This document shows positions 54,240 through 59,969 of a DNA stretch of 59,969 nt, one piece after another (the first letter of the stretch is position 1; each line of letters opens with the position of its first letter). Below the pieces are notes generated by a model that worked only from the letters and a program-made list of their open reading frames with translations, made no database searches and was not told the DNA's origin. The DNA comes from Clostridiaceae bacterium (GTDB lineage Bacteria > Bacillota > Clostridia > DSM-8532). Made by a program: the position numbers and the translations under genes. The stretch lies in NCBI GenBank assembly GCA_012719645.1, contig JAAXZX010000034.1:1-59969 (forward strand). Reading direction: 5' to 3'.

Positions 54240-55421
54240 ATGTTAATCATAAAAAACGCAAAGATACTGACCATGGCGGACATCGAGTACGACAGCGGGT
54301 ATGTGGCCTGCAGGGAGGAGAGAATAGCGGCCGTCGGCCCCATGAAAGAATGCCCTGAGCCTTCCGGGGACGACACGGTGATTGACGCGGCCGGGATGGT
54401 GCTTATGCCCGGGCTTGTGGATGCCCATTGCCATATCGGCATGGTGGAAGATGGCACAGGCTTTGAGGGTGATGATGTGAATGAGACTGCAGACCCCGTC
54501 ACGCCCCATCTTCGTGCCATAGACGGCATCAACCAGTATGACAGGGCCTTTGAAGAGGCCAGGCAGTTCGGTGTCACCACGGTGGTAACGGGTCCCGGAA
54601 GCTCCAATGTTATTGGCGGGCAGTTCACCGCCATCAAGACATGGGGAAGAACGGTCGACGAGATGATCATCAAGGACCCCTGCGCCATGAAGATAGCCTT
54701 TGGCGAGAACCCCAAGACTGTTTACAATGAAAAGCACCAGGCGCCCACGACGCGGATGACGACCGCAGCGATCCTGCGTGAACAGCTTTTCAGGGCAAGG
54801 GAATACCTGGAGGCAAAAGAGGAATACGAAAGGGACAGGGAAGAAAACGAAAAGCCCGATTTCGACATGAAGCTCGAGGCCCTGCTGCCGGTAATAAAGC
54901 GGGAACTGGTGGTTAAAGCGCACGCCCACAGGGCCGATGACATCATTACGGCCATCAGGATAGCAAGGGAATTCAACCTGGATCTTACCCTGGACCATTG
55001 CACCGAGGGCTGGCTCATAGCCGATGTGCTCAGGGAAAGCGGATATGACGTGATAGTAGGCCCGCTCCTGACCGACCGGTGCAAGCCCGAGCTCAGGAAC
55101 CAGTCCCTTAAGGCTCCTGCGATCCTGGCAAACAGCGGGATCAGGGTTTCAATCATGTCAGACCATCCATGCGTGCCTGTACAGCACCTGATGCTCAGCG
55201 CAGCCCTGTCGGTGCGCGAGGGTATGGACAGCACCGAAGCCCTGAAGGCCATCACCATCAATGCTGCCCGGGCATGCCGCATCCATGACCGGGTCGGGAG
55301 CCTCGAGGTCGGAAAGGACGCCGATATGGTCCTGTATACGGGCCATCCCTTTGACTACATGACAAGGGTTTATATGACCATCATCAACGGAAAGATTGTC
55401 TATACCCAGGGGAAAGGTTAA
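54240..55421 (+). CDS. amidohydrolase-superfamily metal-dependent hydrolase
   Basis: 393 residues from ATG 54240 (SD GGAGG five bases ahead). An imidazolonepropionase/dihydroorotase-like TIM barrel: GLVDAHCHIG supplies the HxH metal site, VKAHAHRADDI and LDHCTEGW the further histidines, and SDHPCVPVQHL the late Asp. The C-terminal SLEVGKDADMVLYTGHPFDY is the typical small beta domain. Cyclic amide or imide hydrolysis is likely, but the substrate cannot be told. It lies 3 bases before tsaE. Confidence 0.88.
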   Translation: MLIIKNAKILTMADIEYDSGYVACREERIAAVGPMKECPEPSGDDTVIDAAGMVLMPGLVDAHCHIGMVEDGTGFEGDDVNETADPVTPHLRAIDGINQYDRAFEEARQFGVTTVVTGPGSSNVIGGQFTAIKTWGRTVDEMIIKDPCAMKIAFGENPKTVYNEKHQAPTTRMTTAAILREQLFRAREYLEAKEEYERDREENEKPDFDMKLEALLPVIKRELVVKAHAHRADDIITAIRIAREFNLDLTLDHCTEGWLIADVLRESGYDVIVGPLLTDRCKPELRNQSLKAPAILANSGIRVSIMSDHPCVPVQHLMLSAALSVREGMDSTEALKAITINAARACRIHDRVGSLEVGKDADMVLYTGHPFDYMTRVYMTIINGKIVYTQGKG

Positions 55422-55424
55422 GCG

Positions 55425-55868
55425 ATGGGAAATATAGCTGAGAAATATATCTCATTTTCCGAGGAAGAAACCCTAAGTCTTGGCATCCAGCTGGCACGAT
55501 TCATGGGCCCGGGTACTGCCGTCAGCCTGGAAGGCGACCTGGGAGCGGGGAAAACCGCCCTGGTCAAGGGGATCGCGAAGGGTCTCGGCATCGGGGAAAC
55601 CATTACGAGCCCGACCTTCACCATCGTGAATACCTATGAGGGAGATATAACGCTGCACCATTTCGATGTCTACCGGATAGACGATCCGGAGGAGCTTTAT
55701 TATATAGGATGGGACGAATACTTCAACCCTAACGACGTCTGCATCGTTGAATGGGGGGACAGGGTTTCCCAGATGCTCCCCGGGGATGCCATGCATATCA
55801 GGATCATGAGGGACGAAACACAGATCAACAAAAGGATTATCATTCTTGAAAGGCAGGACCGCCCATGA
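55425..55868 (+). CDS. tsaE: TsaE, tRNA t6A-biosynthesis ATPase
   Basis: A 147-residue P-loop ATPase. Walker A is EGDLGAGKTALVKG, then TSPTFTIVNTYEG, LHHFDVYRID and IVEWGDRV. It supports the TsaB-TsaD complex that puts threonylcarbamoyl on A37 of ANN-decoding tRNAs. Its stop overlaps the tsaB ATG by four bases. Confidence 0.96.
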   Translation: MGNIAEKYISFSEEETLSLGIQLARFMGPGTAVSLEGDLGAGKTALVKGIAKGLGIGETITSPTFTIVNTYEGDITLHHFDVYRIDDPEELYYIGWDEYFNPNDVCIVEWGDRVSQMLPGDAMHIRIMRDETQINKRIIILERQDRP

Positions 55869-56563
55869 GGACCCTTGCTTTGGAAACAGCAACCCTGACA
55901 GCTTCATGCGCCGTGGTGGAAGACGGCCGGGTTCTTGGCGAGCTTACAACCTCCCATGCGAAAACCCATTCCCAGCAGCTTGTTCCGATGATCGAATCCC
56001 TTATGGAACTGCTCGACCTGGGTACCGGTCAGATAGACCTGTATGCGGCATCCATCGGGCCGGGTTCCTTCACCGGCCTGAGAATCGGCATTGTGACTGT
56101 GAAGGGTATGGCTTATGCACAGAAAAAGCCCGTTTGCGGGATTCCCACCCTGGATGCCCTTGCCTACTCGGTGAATGATTTCAACGGGGTTATCTGCCCG
56201 ATGATGGACGCCAGGAACAACCAGGTCTATACGGCTGTTTACAGGAAGAAAGACGGTGATTTCCAGCGCATCAGCGATTACCATGCCATACACATCAACG
56301 ATCTTGCAGCAATTCTCGCCGGCTTCCGTGAAGAGGTCCTTATACTCGGTGACGGCGCGCCCCTTCACTGTGAAATGCTGAAGACTGCGGTCGGGTTCCC
56401 GGTCCGGCAGGCCGATAAGGCGCTGTTCCTTCCACGAGCGGCCTGTACCGCCCTTCTGGCAGAAAAAAAGGCGCAGCAGGGTCTTTTATCAAACCCGTTT
56501 GAGCTTGAACCCATGTACCTCAGAAAATCACAGGCAGAACGGATGAAAGAGTCAAAGGCTTAG
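55865..56563 (+). CDS. tsaB: TsaB, tRNA t6A-biosynthesis scaffold protein
   Basis: A 232-residue protein: LALETATLTASCAVVEDG, SIGPGSFTGLRIGIVTVKG, CGIPTLDALAY and MMDARNNQVYTAVY. TsaB is an inactive paralogue of TsaD that dimerises with it. tsaD is not adjacent here; the usual neighbours tsaE and rimI are. Confidence 0.96.
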   Translation: MRTLALETATLTASCAVVEDGRVLGELTTSHAKTHSQQLVPMIESLMELLDLGTGQIDLYAASIGPGSFTGLRIGIVTVKGMAYAQKKPVCGIPTLDALAYSVNDFNGVICPMMDARNNQVYTAVYRKKDGDFQRISDYHAIHINDLAAILAGFREEVLILGDGAPLHCEMLKTAVGFPVRQADKALFLPRAACTALLAEKKAQQGLLSNPFELEPMYLRKSQAERMKESKA

Positions 56564-56581
56564 TCCGGTGTGGGGTCCGGT

Positions 56582-57028
56582 ATGGATGATGTTATCATTA
56601 GAGAAATGCGTTATTCGGATCTGGACGAACTGGCGGTCATCGAGCAGGCTTCGTTCAGCGTGCCATGGACAAGGGGCATGCTGGAGGAAGAGTATTTCAA
56701 CAGCCTGGCGAGATACCGCGTGATAGAATACCAGGGCATTATCGCGGGATACATAGGAATGTGGCACATAATGGACGAGGGCCACATCACCAACCTGGCG
56801 GTCAGGCCCGAATTCAGGAGACGGGGATTTGCCGGTAAACTGCTGCAGGACCTCATCGATTATGCCGCAGAAAACGATATCAATGCCATAACACTCGAGG
56901 TACGGGTCAGCAATATTCCCGCTATAAGTCTGTACGAGTCCTTCGGATTTCAGGTTGAAGGCCGCAGGAAGAATTACTATGCCGACAACGGCGAAGACGC
57001 GCTCATAATGTGGCTTAAATTGAGGTGA
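56582..57028 (+). CDS. rimI: RimI-type ribosomal protein S18 alanine N-acetyltransferase
   Basis: 148 residues from ATG 56582 (a GTG four codons earlier is possible). A GNAT fold: VIIREMRYSDLDELAVIEQ, the acetyl-CoA loop AVRPEFRRRGFAGKLLQDL, then ITLEVRVSNIPAISLYESFGF and RRKNYYADNGEDALIMWL, the last typical of RimI. It acetylates the N-terminus of S18 in the family model. Third gene after tsaE-tsaB, a conserved order. Confidence 0.93.
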   Translation: MDDVIIREMRYSDLDELAVIEQASFSVPWTRGMLEEEYFNSLARYRVIEYQGIIAGYIGMWHIMDEGHITNLAVRPEFRRRGFAGKLLQDLIDYAAENDINAITLEVRVSNIPAISLYESFGFQVEGRRKNYYADNGEDALIMWLKLR

Positions 57029-57258
57029 GAAGAGGAGGTCAGAGATTCCACAGTACTGCTTCAAAGCCATTCCTTTATTCTCACATCCAACCTCTCACCT
57101 CCTGCCTCCGGAACGCTACGAGCGTAATCTCACTTCCATTTCTTTATTCATATTATTATACTGTTTTATGGAGTATGGACTGCCTTTTAAAACGCGTGTT
57201 TTGGATTTCTCGTTTTGAGGTAAACCATTAACAGGAATGCATGGAAGGAAGTGTTGAT

Positions 57259-59661
57259 ATGCCGGTTAAACCGCTTCCCGCATCGGCGCTCAGAAGAGAA
57301 TGCGACCCGTCTATGTTTGACTTTGACAATACCAGCCAGATCAAGCCTTCCAGGGAGGTCATCGGCCAGCGCCGGGCAGTTGAAGCCACCGAATTCGGCA
57401 TTGCCATCGATCTTGACGGATACAATATCTATATGGCCGGCGAGTCCGGACAGGGCAAGACCCGCTATGCCATGGAATGCGCGCAGAAGGCTGCGAAGCT
57501 CATGCCCGTGCCCGATGACTGGTGCTATGTCTATAATTTCGAGGATTCTAACCGTCCCAAGGCCATCAACCTTCCCGCGGGCATGGGACGCATGTTCAAG
57601 AAGGACATGGAAGAATTCGTGCGGATCATTGAGCATGAGATTGTGAAGGCGTTCAAGGGCGATGAGTATGAAGCCGAGAGATCCCGCATCATGAAGAAAT
57701 TCCGTGATAAAAAAGACGAGCTGGTCATGCAGCTCAGCCAGGAGGCCCAGGAGCGCGGGTTCCGTATAAAAACCGCCAACTCCGGCATCTACTTTATGCC
57801 CCTGGTAGACGGCGAGCCATTGAGCGAGGACGATTTCCAGCAACTGGACGAGGATTTGAAGATCGAGCTTTCAAAATCGTCCGAAGAGCTCCAGGCACAG
57901 ACCAATGACATCATAAGGAAAATCCGGGAGATAGAATCCGACGCTGAAGAAGCCATCAAGAAATGGGAGAACCAGATAGCCCTTTATGCGGTTGGCATAC
58001 ATATAGACGACCTCAAGGAAAAGTACAGTCTGTATCCTGCAGTGGTGGAGTACCTGGATGAGGTACGGGGCGATATCCTGGAAAATATCGATTCCCTTGT
58101 GCGCAGCGATTATGGCGACGACCAGCAACTGATGCTCCTGCAGCTGATGGCCAGGAGGGGTGGTGAAGACAACCCCTACCACCGCTACAAGGTCAACCTG
58201 CTGGTGGACAACAGCCACCTTAAGGGAGCGCCGGTCGTGGTTGACTATAATCCGACCTACTACAACCTGATGGGTAGATGTGAATACGAAAATGAATTCG
58301 GGACCATGACCACCGATTACACCATGATAAAGCCGGGGCTTTTCCACCAGGCCAACGGCGGTTTTCTGATCCTCCAGGTCAACGAAGTCCTGTCGAACCC
58401 GCAATCGTTGGCGGCCATAAAAAGGACCCTGAAGACGAGACAGATAGTTATCGAGAATATCAAGGAACAGATGGGCCTTGTGGCCGTATCTGCGCTGAAG
58501 CCCGAACCCATTCCCATCAATGTGAAGGTCATACTGGTGGGCAGCAGCGAAATGTACCAGCTCCTTTACAACTTCGACCGCGATTTCAAAAAGTATTTCA
58601 AGATCAAGGCCGAGTTTGACGAGGAGATGGAATGGAACGATGAAAATGTCATAAAGCTTGCCCGCTACATAAGCGCATTCTGCAGCAAGGAGGGCGTCCC
58701 CCATTTCGACAGGACCGGCGTAGCGGAGGTTGTCAATTACTGTTCCTGGCTGGTGCAGGACCAGACCAAGCTGACCACCCGCTTCAGCCAGATCGTAAAC
58801 ATACTGGGTGAGGCCGGCACCTGGGCCAGTATCGAGAAGTCGAAGCTTGTCAGCGCCCGGCATGTGAAAAAGGCCGTAGCGGAGAAGATGAAGCGTTCCA
58901 GCAAATACGACGAGCTTTTGCTGGAACTGGTCCGGGACGGCACCATAATGATAGATACCGAGGGCTGGGTCGTGGGGCAGATCAACGGCCTTGCCGTCAT
59001 CGACATGGGCGACTATGTGTTCGGAAAGCCCGCAAAGATCACGGCAGCCACCTTCATGGGCAAGGCAGGCATCGTGGATATCGAGCGCGAGGTGGAGACA
59101 GGGGGCTATACCCACTCCAAGGGCGTCCTGATCCTGAGCGGGTATATAGGGAGGAAGTATGCCCAGGACATCCCGCTGTCACTGACCGCCAGCATATGCT
59201 TTGAGCAGAATTACAGCGGGATTGACGGAGACAGCGCTTCTTCAACCGAACTGTACGCCATCCTGTCCAGCCTGGCCGACCTTCCCATCAACCAGGGAAT
59301 CGCCGTCACGGGTTCGGTCAACCAGCTTGGGGTCATCCAGCCCATCGGCGGTGCGACATTCAAGATACAGAGCTTTTTCAACATATGCAGAATAAAAGGC
59401 CTGACCGGGAAGCAGGGCGTGATCATACCCGCCCAGAACGTCAAGAACCTGGTGCTCAGCGATGAGGTGGTCAAAGCCGTGGAAGAGGGCATGTTCCACA
59501 TCTATCCCGTCACCACGGTGGATGAGGGGATCGAGATCCTCACCGGTGTTCCTGCCGGGGAGAAGAAACCCGACGGGACCTATCCCGAGGGCACGGTCAA
59601 TGACCGGGTTTACAAAAAGCTCAGGTACTATGCCGAAACCACCGCCAGGTACAAGGAGTAA
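57259..59661 (+). CDS. Lon-related ATP-binding protease (YcbZ/LonB-like)
   Basis: 800 residues from ATG 57259, served by AAGGAAG about nine bases upstream; ATG 57241 is in frame. N-terminal AAA-type P-loop GESGQGKT at 61-68, then a long helical insertion (~130-260), FHQANGGFLILQVNEVL (Walker B-like region), and a C-terminal Lon protease domain with Ser659 (GDSASS) and Lys702 (FKIQSFF). That 43-residue gap is the same as in Lon. Distinct from LonA at 51694: no Lon_N domain and a different ATPase. Physiological targets are unknown. The gap before it (57029-57258) shows only a weak TATACT (57157-57162). Confidence 0.92.
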   Translation: MPVKPLPASALRRECDPSMFDFDNTSQIKPSREVIGQRRAVEATEFGIAIDLDGYNIYMAGESGQGKTRYAMECAQKAAKLMPVPDDWCYVYNFEDSNRPKAINLPAGMGRMFKKDMEEFVRIIEHEIVKAFKGDEYEAERSRIMKKFRDKKDELVMQLSQEAQERGFRIKTANSGIYFMPLVDGEPLSEDDFQQLDEDLKIELSKSSEELQAQTNDIIRKIREIESDAEEAIKKWENQIALYAVGIHIDDLKEKYSLYPAVVEYLDEVRGDILENIDSLVRSDYGDDQQLMLLQLMARRGGEDNPYHRYKVNLLVDNSHLKGAPVVVDYNPTYYNLMGRCEYENEFGTMTTDYTMIKPGLFHQANGGFLILQVNEVLSNPQSLAAIKRTLKTRQIVIENIKEQMGLVAVSALKPEPIPINVKVILVGSSEMYQLLYNFDRDFKKYFKIKAEFDEEMEWNDENVIKLARYISAFCSKEGVPHFDRTGVAEVVNYCSWLVQDQTKLTTRFSQIVNILGEAGTWASIEKSKLVSARHVKKAVAEKMKRSSKYDELLLELVRDGTIMIDTEGWVVGQINGLAVIDMGDYVFGKPAKITAATFMGKAGIVDIEREVETGGYTHSKGVLILSGYIGRKYAQDIPLSLTASICFEQNYSGIDGDSASSTELYAILSSLADLPINQGIAVTGSVNQLGVIQPIGGATFKIQSFFNICRIKGLTGKQGVIIPAQNVKNLVLSDEVVKAVEEGMFHIYPVTTVDEGIEILTGVPAGEKKPDGTYPEGTVNDRVYKKLRYYAETTARYKE

Positions 59662-59664
59662 GGG

Positions 59665-59724
59665 ACTAGCCAAGGGGACTAGCCAAGGGGACTAGCCGAC
59701 TAGCCAAGGGGACTAGCCAAGGGG
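59665..59724. repeat. 13-bp tandem repeat, four full copies and one truncated
   Basis: ACTAGCCAAGGGG at 59665-59677, 59678-59690, 59699-59711 and 59712-59724, with an 8-base partial copy at 59691-59698. It starts right after the protease stop codon (59661). Confidence 0.9.
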
Positions 59725-59737
59725 ACGGTTCCCCTGG
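59716..59737. repeat. hairpin abutting the tandem repeat
   Basis: CCAAGGGGA followed by CGG and TTCCCCTGG: an inverted repeat with one mismatch. GGGGACGGTTCCCC-type sequences are dispersed repeats in many clostridial genomes (from memory), sometimes near small Y1 transposases. Confidence 0.55.
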
Positions 59738-59969
59738 TTTGAATAAAGGTTCTCCTTGATAAAAAACTTGGTCAATTGAAAAAGTAAATTCCGCTTTGCA
59801 AAAGAAAATTCCACAGATTTAGTGAGATCAGAAAGAACCTGCATTTGGTGATATTGTGACTGATCAGTTATGGACCAAAATATAGCGATGATGTAATTAT
59901 ATGGCTGACAAAGAAGCTAAATAAGTATAAAATGTTAGTCTTTAAACCCGATTTAGGGTATGATAAACT
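59738..59969. other. AT-rich window end, possible mobile-element end
   Basis: No gene can be called. Two direct repeats, AAATTCCGC (59786-59794) and AAATTCCAC (59806-59814), start 20 bases apart. IS21-type elements often have such repeated ends, but no transposase is visible before the window stops. Confidence 0.35.

Noticed and set aside
57871-59115. 414-codon minus-strand frame opposite the LonB-like protease
   Set aside because: Antisense shadow without initiation signals or recognisable domains.
59665-59724. CRISPR array
   Set aside because: Repeats are only 13 bp, head-to-tail with no spacers, and there are no cas genes.

Overview
The window looks like chromosome of an anaerobic, endospore-forming member of the Clostridia (Bacillota). 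The reasons are the CtsR-McsA-McsB-ClpC operon, a YyaC-type spore protein, CIRCE-controlled groESL, a Firmicutes-type LexA box, rubredoxin, an oxygen-sensitive iron-sulfur homocysteine route, a DapL-type lysine-pathway enzyme and strong Shine-Dalgarno (SD) sequences with frequent GTG/TTG starts. Most genes are of roughly 50% GC; the toxin-antitoxin-chaperone block at 2361-3639 and the last 230 bases are visibly AT-richer. I cannot name the genus from sequence alone.

Layout. 1-2300: small membrane protein, yyaC, rubredoxin and a five-tRNA operon (Val, Asp, Phe, Gly, Cys) with a clear promoter and terminator. 2311-3963: a leftward HigB/HigA/SecB-like toxin-antitoxin-chaperone (TAC) module with two operator-like repeats. 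3980-9706: divergent chemoreceptor and a PAS-GGDEF-EAL-HD c-di-GMP protein. 9865-12407: carD, yacL (PIN-TRAM), ispD. 12528-14829: a divergent EF-G paralogue. 14891-19547: ctsR-mcsA-mcsB-clpC behind a CtsR box. 19599-23923: small membrane protein, rplM-rpsI, lipoprotein, polysaccharide deacetylase, DUF2569-like protein. 23999-26923: uvrA with a LexA box. 27082-28953: WG-repeat/DUF3298 lipoprotein. 29079-31454: three-gene homocysteine/sulfide-assimilation cassette. 31833-36331: proB, HU, an unknown protein, birA, a low-complexity protein, coaX. 36449-38563: groESL behind CIRCE. 38571-41782: cobalamin riboswitch and a B12-type ABC importer. 41815-44196: GH1 beta-glucosidase and a divergent AraC regulator. 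44224-51356: ybxB, dapL and the str operon (L7Ae-like, rpsL, rpsG, fusA, tuf). 51613-59661: lon, amidohydrolase, tsaE-tsaB-rimI and a second, YcbZ/LonB-like protease. The right end carries a 13-bp tandem repeat and AT-rich sequence that may be the end of a mobile element.

How the genes work together. Protein quality control is heavily represented: CtsR/McsAB/ClpC, GroESL, two Lon-type proteases and the SecB-like chaperone. So is translation: L13, S9, S12, S7, EF-G, an EF-G paralogue, EF-Tu, the L7Ae-like K-turn protein, t6A-modification genes and tRNAs. Regulation can be read directly from DNA at many points (CIRCE, CtsR box, LexA box, B12 riboswitch). The most unusual parts are the TAC module with nested operators, the homocysteine cassette, tandem terminator-like hairpins after the riboswitch, and perfect palindromes at the dapL and tuf promoters.
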